A stretch of 64,000 bases of DNA from Streptosporangium saharense. GTDB taxonomy: Bacteria; Actinomycetota; Actinomycetes; Streptosporangiales; Streptosporangiaceae. The notes beneath the pieces were generated by a model. It made no database searches. It was not told the DNA's origin and worked only from the letters and a program-made list of their open reading frames with translations. A program made the translations under genes and the position numbers. Positions 32,899 to 41,572 of the stretch are shown one piece after another. The stretch covers positions 51,090 through 115,089 of the forward strand of contig NZ_JACHJP010000014.1 of NCBI RefSeq assembly GCF_014203715.1, given 5' to 3'. Each line of letters opens with the position of its first letter. Position 1 is the first letter of the stretch.

Positions 32899-33429
32899 GT
32901 GATCCGGGCATCGTCGCCGCGCGGGCGAAAACTGCTCCGCGTCGTGGGGGCGGCGCTCGCGGTCGTGATGGCGATGACGTCATGGGTCGAGGTGATCGCC
33001 CCGGCCAGAGCCGCCTCCGCGGCGTGCATGGCCGCCCACCACGACGAGGACCACACGGCCCCGGCGAAGGGTCCCGTCAGCGGTCCTGCCGTCAACACGG
33101 CGACCGGCCCCCCGGCCGCCACCTCCCTCGGTGACGAGCAGGAGACGTTCGAGAACGACTCACGCGAGATCAAGGACGACTCGACCGACACCGGCGCCAC
33201 CGACTCCCGCCCACCGGTGCGGGGTGTCACCGTCGCGATCCACCGGGCGCGGCCGTCGGAGACGAGTCTCGGAACGAGCGTGGCACGCGGTCCACCCGTG
33301 CGCCGAGGACGCCTGCTACCAGGCGTTTCCCGTGCGCACGACCTCCGGCCGAAGACGGCCGGAGCCGACCGCCCACGCCCTTGTGAGGATCTCAGTGACG
33401 TCAGAACAGCACGACCTGAAGACCCATGA
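32899..33429 (+). CDS. Possible small secreted protein, reading frame uncertain
   Basis: A frame from the GTG at 32899 begins with a basic segment and a hydrophobic stretch (LLRVVGAALAVVMAMTSWVEV) ending in ARAASA, a good signal-peptide pattern. A His/Asp/Thr-rich acidic mature part follows. Around 33280 third-position GC moves to another frame, which reads AWHAVHPCAEDACYQAF up to about 33360. A frameshift (real or sequencing) or two short pieces are therefore possible. An alternative TTG start lies at 32791. It ends inside the SulP gene start. Low confidence; function unknown. Confidence 0.3.
   Translation: MIRASSPRGRKLLRVVGAALAVVMAMTSWVEVIAPARAASAACMAAHHDEDHTAPAKGPVSGPAVNTATGPPAATSLGDEQETFENDSREIKDDSTDTGATDSRPPVRGVTVAIHRARPSETSLGTSVARGPPVRRGRLLPGVSRAHDLRPKTAGADRPRPCEDLSDVRTARPEDP
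33343..33364 (+). terminator. Strong hairpin just upstream of the SulP gene
   Basis: CTCCGGCCG-AAGA-CGGCCGGAG: a perfect 9-bp stem with a 4-nt loop, 30 nt before the SulP GTG. It could be the end of the upstream transcript or an attenuator in the leader. Confidence 0.55.
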
Positions 33430-35020
33430 CGACTTAGCCACCGCGCCCCGCCGTGGCGCCTTCAGGACAGCCGACATCAGGTCCGGCTTCCTCGTCTTCC
33501 TCATCGCGCTCCCCCTCTGCCTGGGGATCGCGCTGGCCAGCGGGTTCCCGCCGGTCGCCGGTGTCCTCACGGCGATCATCGGCGGTGTGCTGGTCAGCCT
33601 GCTCGGCAGTGCCCCCCTGACCATCAAGGGCCCCGCCGCGGGCCTGATCGTGATCGCGCTCGGCGCCGTCCAGGAGCTCGACGGCGGCGACCTCGCGGTC
33701 GGCTACCGGCGGGCGCTTGCCGTCGGCGTCGTGGCCGCGGTCATCCAGATCGTCTTCGCGCTGTGCCGGGTGGCGACCGTCGGGATCGCCATGTCCCCCT
33801 CGGTCGTGCACGGCATGCTCGCCGCGATCGGGGTCATCATCATCTCCAAGCAGGCGCACGTCGCGCTCGGCGTCAAGCCGGAGAGCAAGGAGACCCTCGG
33901 CCTGATCGCCGAGATCCCGCACAGCGTCGCCAACGCCAACCCCCGCATCCTGCTGCTCGGCGCGCTTGGCCTGCTGGTCATGTTCGGCATGCCGTTGATC
34001 AGGGCCAGGTGGGCCAGGGCCGTACCCGCGCCGCTGGTCGTGCTCGCCGTGACCGTGCCGGTCGCGCTGTGGTTCCACGTCGGCGTCCCGCACGACTACC
34101 GTTTCATGACCACGACCTACCACCTGGGCCCCGAGTTCCTCGTCCGGCTCCCCGGCACCCTGCTCGACGCCGTGGCCTTCCCCGACTTCTCGGCGATCCT
34201 CACCGGGACGTCGCTGAAGTACGTGGTGATGTTCGCCCTGATCGGCACCATCGAGTCGACCCTGACCGTGCTCGCGGTGGACTCCATGGACCCGGAGAAG
34301 CGCTCCTCCGACCTCAACCGCGACCTGCTCGCGCTCGGCGGCGGCAATCTCGTCTCCGCGCTGGTCGGCGGCCTGCCGATGATCTCGGAGATCGTCCGCA
34401 GCCGGGCCAACATCGACGCGGGCGCCACCTCCCGGTGGTCCAACTTCTCCCACGGCGCCTTCCTGCTGCTGTTCGTGGCGCTGGCGCCGGGGCTGTTGCA
34501 GACCATCCCGCTGGCGGTGCTGGCCGCCATGCTCGTCTACACCGGCACCAGGCTCGCCTCGCCCCGCGAGTTCGCCCACGCCGGTGAGGTCGGCCTCGAC
34601 CAGCTCGCCCTGTTCCTGACCACGCTGTTCGTCACGCTCGCCACGGACCTGCTCATGGGTGTCGCGGCCGGTCTCGCCCTCAAGATCGTGCTGCACCTGG
34701 TCCGCGGGGTGCCGCCGGTGGCGTTCCTGCGGCCCCGCGCCGAGGCCGTCCGCACCGGAAGCGTGCTGAACGTCCGCATTCCCAACGCCGCCGTCTTCAC
34801 GGCCCTGCTGCCGCTGCGCCGTACGGTCAACGGGGCTGAAGAAGGCGTCACCGACGTCGTGGTGGACGTGTCGGACGCGGCGTTGGTCGACCACACCTTC
34901 CTTTCCGGGCTGGCCACGATGTCGCGTGAGTGGCGGGCCACCCTCACCCTGCGCGGGCTCGACGACCTCGTCCCCGTCTCGGCCCACCCGCAGGCGACCA
35001 GACGCAGGAGGCGGGCATGA
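33395..35020 (+). CDS. SulP-family anion transporter (candidate bicarbonate transporter)
   Basis: 541 residues from the GTG at 33395, with GAGGA just upstream. The SulP core has about ten to twelve spans starting FLVFLIALPLCLGIALASG, with the SulP segments GPAAGLIVI, MSPSVVHGMLAAIGV and IGTIESTLTVLAVD, and NRDLLALGGGNLVSALVGGLP. A short STAS-like tail is present (DVVVDVSDAALVDHTFLSGL). Its stop overlaps the DabA ATG by 4 bp. Linked SulP genes in this setting are often sodium-dependent bicarbonate carriers, but sulfate cannot be excluded. Confidence 0.9.
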   Translation: MTSEQHDLKTHDDLATAPRRGAFRTADIRSGFLVFLIALPLCLGIALASGFPPVAGVLTAIIGGVLVSLLGSAPLTIKGPAAGLIVIALGAVQELDGGDLAVGYRRALAVGVVAAVIQIVFALCRVATVGIAMSPSVVHGMLAAIGVIIISKQAHVALGVKPESKETLGLIAEIPHSVANANPRILLLGALGLLVMFGMPLIRARWARAVPAPLVVLAVTVPVALWFHVGVPHDYRFMTTTYHLGPEFLVRLPGTLLDAVAFPDFSAILTGTSLKYVVMFALIGTIESTLTVLAVDSMDPEKRSSDLNRDLLALGGGNLVSALVGGLPMISEIVRSRANIDAGATSRWSNFSHGAFLLLFVALAPGLLQTIPLAVLAAMLVYTGTRLASPREFAHAGEVGLDQLALFLTTLFVTLATDLLMGVAAGLALKIVLHLVRGVPPVAFLRPRAEAVRTGSVLNVRIPNAAVFTALLPLRRTVNGAEEGVTDVVVDVSDAALVDHTFLSGLATMSREWRATLTLRGLDDLVPVSAHPQATRRRRRA

Positions 35021-37944
35021 GCCATCTCGACCTCGCCACGGACGTCGCGGAGCTGGTCGAACGGGCGGCGAGGCTGCTGCCCGACCAGGCGCCGTTGCAG
35101 ACGTTCGTGCACCACAACACGCTGCACGCCTTCGAGCACCTGCCCTTCGACGAGGCCGTGGTCAGCGCGGCACGCGTGTTCGGCACCGAGCCGTTCCAGA
35201 CCGAGACGGCCTTCCTCGGCCACGTCGAGTCCGGGCGGATCAGGCCCGCCGACCTCGACGCGGTCGCCGAGGCCGAGGCGCGGGGCGGGAGCCCGATCGT
35301 GCCCGGTGGGCCGACCAGGGCGCGCTTCCTCGCCCTGCGGCTGCGGCACCTGTTCGAGGTCCCCAGGGGCGCCGCGCTCGACTGGCTGCTCCTGGAGACC
35401 GACGCCCGGACCCGCCTGACCGCTCTCCTCGACCCTCGGCGGCGCGCCGAGCTGCTCACACAGGCAAGACGCGACTGGACCACGACGCCCGAGCCGAGTG
35501 CGCGGGCGCTGCAGGCGCGACTGCTCGACACCCTGTGGAACAGCCTGGAGGCCGCGGCTCCGCTGGTGCCCGGCACCGGTGCCGTCCCGGTGCGCGGGCG
35601 CGACCGCGTTCTCGCGGCGACCGGGACCGACACCGACGAGCTGGTCCACCCGCTGCTGATCCGCCTGTCGGCGGCCTTCCTCGACCAGGGGGTCGCCTAC
35701 TGGCCGATGCCCGAGCGCGAGCGCGGCTTCCTGCACGCCTTCAGACGCCTGTACGGCCAGGCGGGCGGTCCGCCCGACCGGTTCCTGCGCGGTCTCGGCG
35801 CCGAGCTGAGACGGCAGGAGGCCGAGGGCTGGACGGCGGAGCGCACGATCGTCACGGCCCTGCGCGAGCTGGCCGTACCCGAGGAGTCGTGGGGCGCCGC
35901 GATCGAGGCGACGCTGCTGTCGCTGCGCGGCTGGGCGGGCATGATGCGTCAGTTCGAGCACCGGCCAGAGCGGGCGCCGGTCGAGGCGCGGGCGGCGCGG
36001 CTGCTCGACTACCTGGCCGTCCAGCTCGTCCTCGACGTCCACGCCGCGCGGCACGCCATGCGGAACCACCCTGGCGGGTCCGCCCCGGACGACACGGCGG
36101 TACGGCCCGGCCTCGACCTGGTCTACGAGGCGTTCGTCCTGGCCCAGGTGATGCCCGTGGACACCGCGGTCCTCGCCGAGCCGGAGCACGCGGCGGCCTG
36201 GCTCGGGGCCGTCGCCTCCTGCGACGAGACGGAACGGCGCCGCCTGCTGCACCTGGCCTACGAGCGGCGGCACCGGGTCGGGGCGCTCGACGCGCTCAGG
36301 GCGCACCAGCGCGTCGTGGCCGGGGCCGAGGCGCCGCCCGTCACGATGCAGGCCGTGTTCTGCATCGACGAGCGGGAGGAGTCCCTGCGACGGCACCTTG
36401 AGGAGCACTTCCCGCAGGCCGAGACCTACGGCTACGCCGGGTTCTTCGGGGTCGCCATGACCTACCGGGGAGTGGACGAGGTCCGTGCCCGCCCGCTGTG
36501 CCCGGTGGTCGTCACCCCGAGGCACCTGGTCGTCGAGGAGTCGGCCGAGGCCCGTACGGCACAGCGCAACGGCCGGGGCGGGCTGAGTCTCGGCCTGTCC
36601 GTGGGCAGCAGGACCCTGGCGCGCGGCAGCGTCATCGCGCTCGGCCTCGGGGCGACGCAGGTCGTCACGCTGGTCGGCCGCTGCCTGTTCCCGCGCCTGT
36701 TCCACCGCTGGTCCCGGCGCCTCGGCCACACCCCGGAGGCCGTGACCAGGCTGGTCGTCGAGCGGGCTCCCGGTGCCGTGGAGACCGAGGGCGGCCTGCT
36801 GCCGGGTTACTCGGTGCCGGAGATGGTCGAGGTGGTCGCCGCGGCGCTGCGGACGACCGGTCTCGGCCGTGGCCTCGCGCCCGTCGTGCTGGTCGTCGGC
36901 CACGGCTCCTCAAGCCTCAACAACCCGCACGAGTCGGCGCACGACTGCGGGGCGACCGGGGGCGGGCGTGGCGGCCCCAACGCCCGTGCGTTCGCCGTGA
37001 TGGCCAACCATCCCGGGGTGCGCGCCGGGCTGCGTGACCTGGGCCTCGTCATCCCCGACGGCACCTGGTTCCTCGGCGCCTACCACAACACCTGTGACGA
37101 CTCCATGACCTACTACGACGAGGACCTGGTCCCCGAGCGGTCGCGGCAGGCGGTCGGGGAGGCGAAGAGGGTCATGGCGCGGGCGTGCGTGCTGGCGGCG
37201 CACGAGCGCTGCCGCAGGTTCGAGTCGGCCCCCCTCGACCTGCCGCTCGACGCGGCGCTGGCCCACGTCGAGAGCCACACCGTCGACCTGGGCCAGCCCA
37301 GGCCCGAGTACGGCCACGCCACGAACGCGGTCGCCGTCGTCGGGCGCAGGTCACGCACCCGGGGGCTCTTCCTCGACCGGCGTGCCTTCCTCGTCTCCTA
37401 CGACCCCGAGGGCGACCCGGCCGGTGACCTGCTGACGAACCTGCTGCTCGCCGCGGGGCCGGTCTGCGCGGGCATCAACCTGGAGTACTACTTCAGCTAC
37501 GTCGATCCGGCGGGCTACGGGTGCGGCACGAAGCTGCCGCACAACATCGTCGGCCTGCTCGGCGTCATGGACGGCCACGCCTCCGACCTGCGCACGGGCC
37601 TGCCCTGGCAGATGGTCGAGATCCACGAGCCGGTACGGCTGCTGCTGGTCGTCGAGGCCGAACCCGAGCGGCTCGCGGCCATCGTCGGGGCGCACGCCGT
37701 ACTGGAACGGCTGGTGTCCAACGGGTGGATCCAGCTCGTCGCGTGGAGCCCGGACTCGGAGGCGATGCACGTCTTCGAGCGGGGAGGCTTCGTGCCGTAC
37801 GTCCAGGAAGGGGAGGTTCTGCCGACGGTGCACCGCTCGGCGCACTTCTACGCGGGCAGGCGGGAGCACCTGGGGTTCGCGCACGTCACGGCAGCTCTTG
37901 GTACGGCCCAGCGGAGGGAACTCGTCGGGGAGGAGGCGTCGTGA
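35017..37944 (+). CDS. dabA: DabA, DUF2309 inorganic-carbon transporter subunit
   Basis: 975 residues. DUF2309 landmarks: FVHHNTLHAFEHLPFDEA near residue 30; the zinc half-site FCIDEREESLRRHLE with Cys449 and Asp451; and GHGSSSLNNPHESAHDCG with His629 and Cys644. The 15-residue His-to-Cys spacing matches the zinc site described for DabA (beta-carbonic-anhydrase-like). DabA with the membrane protein DabB takes up inorganic carbon and is thought to trap it by energy-coupled CO2 hydration. The ATG overlaps the SulP stop, and the end overlaps the DabB GTG by 4 bp. Confidence 0.93.
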   Translation: MSHLDLATDVAELVERAARLLPDQAPLQTFVHHNTLHAFEHLPFDEAVVSAARVFGTEPFQTETAFLGHVESGRIRPADLDAVAEAEARGGSPIVPGGPTRARFLALRLRHLFEVPRGAALDWLLLETDARTRLTALLDPRRRAELLTQARRDWTTTPEPSARALQARLLDTLWNSLEAAAPLVPGTGAVPVRGRDRVLAATGTDTDELVHPLLIRLSAAFLDQGVAYWPMPERERGFLHAFRRLYGQAGGPPDRFLRGLGAELRRQEAEGWTAERTIVTALRELAVPEESWGAAIEATLLSLRGWAGMMRQFEHRPERAPVEARAARLLDYLAVQLVLDVHAARHAMRNHPGGSAPDDTAVRPGLDLVYEAFVLAQVMPVDTAVLAEPEHAAAWLGAVASCDETERRRLLHLAYERRHRVGALDALRAHQRVVAGAEAPPVTMQAVFCIDEREESLRRHLEEHFPQAETYGYAGFFGVAMTYRGVDEVRARPLCPVVVTPRHLVVEESAEARTAQRNGRGGLSLGLSVGSRTLARGSVIALGLGATQVVTLVGRCLFPRLFHRWSRRLGHTPEAVTRLVVERAPGAVETEGGLLPGYSVPEMVEVVAAALRTTGLGRGLAPVVLVVGHGSSSLNNPHESAHDCGATGGGRGGPNARAFAVMANHPGVRAGLRDLGLVIPDGTWFLGAYHNTCDDSMTYYDEDLVPERSRQAVGEAKRVMARACVLAAHERCRRFESAPLDLPLDAALAHVESHTVDLGQPRPEYGHATNAVAVVGRRSRTRGLFLDRRAFLVSYDPEGDPAGDLLTNLLLAAGPVCAGINLEYYFSYVDPAGYGCGTKLPHNIVGLLGVMDGHASDLRTGLPWQMVEIHEPVRLLLVVEAEPERLAAIVGAHAVLERLVSNGWIQLVAWSPDSEAMHVFERGGFVPYVQEGEVLPTVHRSAHFYAGRREHLGFAHVTAALGTAQRRELVGEEAS

Positions 37945-39290
37945 GCGAGACACTCCAGCGGCTTCTGCTGCTCTCGGTGGCCGGGCTGCCCCTCGGGGTG
38001 TTCGCCCTGATGGGGGCGTTCGCCTGGCAGGGGCGGCGGCGGGTCGAGCGGGCCGTCTCGACGGCCGTCGCGCTGGCCTTCGGGCTCGCCACGGCCGCCG
38101 CGCTCACGCTGGCCTGCGTCATGGTGGGCGAGGGGCGGGCGGCGGTGACGGCGCCGGTCGGCACCTGGTTCGGCAGCGGGGAGTCGGAGTTCCACCTGCT
38201 GCTCGTCGGTGACCGGCTCTCGCTGCCCTTCGCGGTCCTGGCCGCGCTGCTGTGCTGCCTCATCGGCGTCTTCTCCCGGCGCTATCTGCACAGGGAGCCC
38301 GGCTACCTGCGCTTCTACATGCTGCTGGCGCTGTTCGGCGCGGGCGTCGAGCTGGTGACCCTCGCGGGCGCCCTCGAACTGACCCTCGTCGGCTGGGAGC
38401 TGGCCGGACTGTCCTCGGCGTTGCTGATCGCGTTCTTCCACGAGCGCAGGAGGCCGGTCGAGCACGGCCTGCGCGCGTTCCTGGTCTACCGGGCGTGTGA
38501 CGTCGGGCTGCTGGTCGCGGTGGTGTGGCTGCACCACACGACCGGCTCGTCGAGCGTGGCCGGGACCGACGGCGCGGGGTGGGCGCTCTTCCGCGTGCCC
38601 GCCACGCGGGGGGACGCGCTGCTGATCGGCCTCGCGCTGCTGTGGGCCTCGATGGGCAAGGCGGCCCAGGTCCCGCTCGGCGGCTGGCTGCCCCGCGCCA
38701 TGGAGGGGCCGACGCCCTCAAGCGCCGTCTTCTACGGCGCGATCTCGGTCAGCCTGGGGCCGTACCTCCTGCTGCGCACCGAGTCCGCCTGGTCGGGGGC
38801 GCCGGGGGTGCGGACGGCGATCGTGGTGGTCGGCGCGCTGACCGCCATTCACGCCACCCTCGTCGGCCGTGCCCAGACGGACATCAAGAGCACGCTCGCC
38901 TACGCCTCGATGACCCAGATCGGGGTGGTCCTGGTCGAGGTCGGGCTCGGGCTGCGCTATCTCGCGCTGGCCCACCTGGTCGCGCACGCCGCGCTGCGCA
39001 GCGCCCAGATCCTGCGCTCGCCGAGCCTGATCCACGACCACCACCACCTCGAACAGGCGCTCGGCGGGCCGCTGCCGCCCACCGGCAGGCACCTGGACCG
39101 GGTCGTCCCGAGGGGCGTGCGGGCGTGGCTGTACCGCTACGCGCTCGAACGCGGCTACTTCGACGCGTGGCTGCGTGACCACGTGGTCGGCGGCCTGACG
39201 CGCCTGGTCAGACGGGCCGAGTCGCTGGACGAGCGGTGGGCGCGGCTGCTGAGCACCGGTTCGTACCCGAGAGAGGGCCAGAAGTCGTGA
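37941..39290 (+). CDS. dabB: DabB, NuoL/MrpA-like cation-translocating subunit
   Basis: 449 residues from the GTG overlapping the DabA stop. About a dozen hydrophobic spans. The proton-antiporter signature residues are Glu153 in LVGWELAG and Lys240 in SMGKAAQVPLGGWLPRAMEGPTPSSA, the NuoL TM5 Glu and TM7 Lys positions. It couples ion flow to DabA. After the spans there is a hydrophilic His-rich region (HDHHHLEQ) and a C-terminal helix. Confidence 0.9.
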   Translation: MSETLQRLLLLSVAGLPLGVFALMGAFAWQGRRRVERAVSTAVALAFGLATAAALTLACVMVGEGRAAVTAPVGTWFGSGESEFHLLLVGDRLSLPFAVLAALLCCLIGVFSRRYLHREPGYLRFYMLLALFGAGVELVTLAGALELTLVGWELAGLSSALLIAFFHERRRPVEHGLRAFLVYRACDVGLLVAVVWLHHTTGSSSVAGTDGAGWALFRVPATRGDALLIGLALLWASMGKAAQVPLGGWLPRAMEGPTPSSAVFYGAISVSLGPYLLLRTESAWSGAPGVRTAIVVVGALTAIHATLVGRAQTDIKSTLAYASMTQIGVVLVEVGLGLRYLALAHLVAHAALRSAQILRSPSLIHDHHHLEQALGGPLPPTGRHLDRVVPRGVRAWLYRYALERGYFDAWLRDHVVGGLTRLVRRAESLDERWARLLSTGSYPREGQKS

Positions 39291-40570
39291 TCGTCGTCGT
39301 TCCCTCGCTGGTCGCGGTCCTGTTCCTGGTCTCCTCGGTGGTCGTCGGCCGCCTGGCGGACTGGCAGGTCGCGCGCCGCGCGGCGGTGGCCTGTGCCTCG
39401 GCTGCCACGATCCTGGCCGTCGCGCTGCCCTGGTCGGGAGGGTTCGTCCCGTTCTCCCCGAGCGGGCGGGGGTCGGGTCCGGCTTTCGCCGTACTGCCCG
39501 AGGGCACGGCCAGGCTCGTCGTCGTCGCGACGTGCGCGGCGGGCCTGCTGGTCGTCGCGATGAGCCCGCTCGCCTCCCACCCGCCCGCGACGCTGGCCAG
39601 GATTCTGCGATTGCTCGCGGTCTCCTGCGGTTTCGTAGCCGTACGGCACCAGGCCGTCGCCGTCGTGCTGTGGGCGCTTTCGGCCTGGCTGGTCTGGGCC
39701 GAGCTGCGGGGCCACGACGAAGGACGGGAGCGGCTCGACCGGTTGTTCGCCGTCTACCACCTGCCCGGCGTCCTGCTCCTCGGGGTGGGCACCGTGCTGT
39801 CGGCGACCGGGTGGCGGACGGCGGGCGGCGCCCTCGTGGTGATCGCGATCATGACGAGGTTCGCGGTAGTCCCGCTGCACAGTTGGTATCCCCGCTTCGT
39901 CGAGCGGGCCCCGCTGGGGGTCGTGGTCGTCTTCGCCACCGCGCCCTTCGGGCTGCTCACCCAGCTCGACCTTCCGGCGCCACTCGCCCGTGACCTGGCG
40001 CTGCTGGGCGGGCTGACCGCCGTCGTGGCGGCGGTGTTCGGGGTGGTGCAGACCGAGGCGCGGCGCGCGCTGGCCTTCCTGACGATGAGTCAGACCGGGC
40101 TGGTGATGTGCGGGCTCGGCGGTTCCTCGGAGGCGGTCTCCGGCGCCGTGCTGACCTGGGAGGCCTCGGCGCTTGCCGTCTCCGGGCTCGCCATGACGCT
40201 GGCGGCCCTTGAGGCGCGGCGCGGCACGCTGTCGCTGCGGGTGCCGAGCGGGAACTTCGCCAGGACTCCCCGGCTGGCGGTGGCGTTCCTGCTGTGCGGG
40301 CTCGCCACGGTCGGCTTCCCGCTCTCCCTCGGGTTCGCGGGCGGCCACCTGCTGATCCACGGCTCGGTCACCGGGTCACCTGCCGTCTGGCTCGCGCTGG
40401 CCGGAGCCGTCGGCGTCAACGGCATGACGGTGATGCGGTGCTTCTTCGCGCTGTTCGCGGGCAGCCGTACGCACTCGGGAGAGCGTGACCTCGTCCCGCT
40501 TGAGACGTACGCGCTGACGATCACGATCGGCGCGCTACTGGTCGGGGGCCTGTTCCCGCTGGTCCCCTGA
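39287..40570 (+). CDS. Second NuoM/NuoN-like membrane subunit of the Dab operon
   Basis: 427 residues, GTG start overlapping the DabB stop by 4 bp. Nearly all hydrophobic, with about 12-13 spans. The antiporter-type segment VPLHSWYPRFVERAP is kept, but the TM7 lysine position is Arg191 (MTRFAVVPLH, where NuoM has F-x-x-K-x-P). It has no hydrophilic domain. Some DAC-like operons have one DabB; a second antiporter-like subunit hints at a Mrp-like two-channel base. Ends in a strong hairpin at 40591. Confidence 0.85.
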   Translation: MIVVVPSLVAVLFLVSSVVVGRLADWQVARRAAVACASAATILAVALPWSGGFVPFSPSGRGSGPAFAVLPEGTARLVVVATCAAGLLVVAMSPLASHPPATLARILRLLAVSCGFVAVRHQAVAVVLWALSAWLVWAELRGHDEGRERLDRLFAVYHLPGVLLLGVGTVLSATGWRTAGGALVVIAIMTRFAVVPLHSWYPRFVERAPLGVVVVFATAPFGLLTQLDLPAPLARDLALLGGLTAVVAAVFGVVQTEARRALAFLTMSQTGLVMCGLGGSSEAVSGAVLTWEASALAVSGLAMTLAALEARRGTLSLRVPSGNFARTPRLAVAFLLCGLATVGFPLSLGFAGGHLLIHGSVTGSPAVWLALAGAVGVNGMTVMRCFFALFAGSRTHSGERDLVPLETYALTITIGALLVGGLFPLVP

Positions 40571-40590
40571 CCCGGCCGGTTCCAAGGATC

Positions 40591-40617
40591 GGCCGCCGGG
40601 GGGCTCCCCCGGCGGCC
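40591..40617. terminator. Terminator hairpin after the Dab operon
   Basis: A perfect 12-bp stem, GGCCGCCGGGGG (40591-40602) with its complement (40606-40617), 3-nt loop. It lies between the Dab operon and the convergent DUF3073 gene. Confidence 0.85.
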
Positions 40618-40635
40618 GGTCCTCATACGAGGTGG

Positions 40636-40800
40636 TTACCGGTTGGGAAGCTCCTCAACGGGCTCCTCCCTCCGGTCCTCCTTCGTTGAGCCGACCGCGC
40701 TGAGTTCCTCGCGCAGCCGGTCGAAGTCAATCCCGTGGCTGCTGTACTTCAGCTCGCGCGCCACCTTCGTCTGCTTCGCCTTGGCTCGACCCCGCCCCAT
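40636..40800 (-). CDS. DUF3073 small protein
   Basis: 54 residues, beginning MGRGRAKAKQTKVARELKYSS, the hallmark of the actinobacterial DUF3073 family, followed by a basic-acidic helical tail (DFDRLREELS). It is intact from the ATG at 40800, with GAGGGAG 8 nt upstream, to TAA at 40636. Small conserved cytosolic protein of unknown function; the Arg/Lys-rich head suggests nucleic-acid or ribosome binding. It stands alone between the Dab operon and the ArsR gene. Confidence 0.9.
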   Translation of the reverse strand: MGRGRAKAKQTKVARELKYSSHGIDFDRLREELSAVGSTKEDRREEPVEELPNR

Positions 40801-41151
40801 TGGCTGTACTCCCTCACACGGCCGTGCTGACCTACTGTCACCGTCGCGTCGCCGGCGAATCCAGCCTGGCGCGGCAGGTCAGGCTGTGCTCGCCGGTACC
40901 CGTACCCAGCGACGCCCCGCCCCATCCTCGAATCGACCGGGATCGGGACTGCCGAGCGGCGTTGGGGAACAGAACACCGGCTCATCCTACCTAGAAACCT
41001 GACGATTTGAACAATTATGCAATTTGCCAGATTATAAGTGTCTTGTGTTCCTCGATTGGATGCAGCAGGAGGCCATCGGTCCACGAGAAGTGGGCGACAC
41101 GCACGCGCTCGCGGCCAGGCCGCGGGCACACGCCGACGGGGCGTCCTGATC
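40801..41151. other. Intergenic region between DUF3073 and ArsR genes
   Basis: 350 bp without a supportable gene. It contains the promoters for the divergent DUF3073 and ArsR genes; the last 150 bp include a clearly AT-rich patch at 41000-41045. Confidence 0.5.
41007..41036 (+). promoter_or_regulatory. Sigma70-type promoter upstream of the ArsR gene
   Basis: TTGAAC (41007-41012), then 17 bp, then GATTATA (41030-41036), in an AT-rich patch. Placement fits transcription of the ArsR gene. Confidence 0.55.
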
Positions 41152-41493
41152 ATGCCCGTGCCGCTCTACCAGGTCAAGGCCGAATTCTTCCGCACGCTGG
41201 GGCATCCGCTCCGCATCCGGGTTCTGGAGCTGCTGCAACGCGGCCCCCTGCCCGTCCGGGACCTCCTGGTCGAACTCGACATCGAGGCCTCCAACCTGTC
41301 CCAGCAGCTCGCCGTACTGCGCCGCGCCGGGATCGTGAACGCCACCCGTGACGGGGCTACCGTCGTGTACGCGCTCTCGACCCCCGACCTGGCCGATCTG
41401 ATGGTGGCCACCCGCAGGATCCTGGCGAACCTGCTGGCCGACCGGGACGAGCTGCTGGCCGAGCTCCGCGACCGCCAGGAACCCGTCCCCTGA
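41152..41493 (+). CDS. ArsR-family regulator
   Basis: 113 residues from the ATG at 41152. A single winged helix (VKAEFFRTLGHPLRIRVLELLQ, LLVELDIEASNLSQQLAVLRR, GIVNATRDGATVVYAL) and a short C-terminal helix rich in Ala/Leu/Asp. No Cys-rich metal site is seen, so the signal is unlikely to be a classical arsenic or zinc ligand. Subtypes like this sit beside SulP or thiol-redox genes in other genomes, and the Dab/SulP operon is 600 bp away, but no operator links them here. Confidence 0.85.
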   Translation: MPVPLYQVKAEFFRTLGHPLRIRVLELLQRGPLPVRDLLVELDIEASNLSQQLAVLRRAGIVNATRDGATVVYALSTPDLADLMVATRRILANLLADRDELLAELRDRQEPVP

Positions 41494-41572
41494 CACCCCC
41501 GTTCTCGGCGATGATCGAAACGCGGGTGGCACCGCCCCCGCGGGCAGCCGAGCAGAGCACAGGAGCGCCGAC

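Noticed and set aside
33434-34987. Long minus-strand frame opposite the SulP gene
   Set aside because: Composition (His/Asp/Gln/Gly-rich) is that of the antisense of a GC-rich gene; the plus strand is a clear SulP protein.
34537-36903. 788-residue minus-strand frame opposite the Dab genes
   Set aside because: Antisense shadow; no motif, and the plus-strand DabA and SulP motifs are intact.
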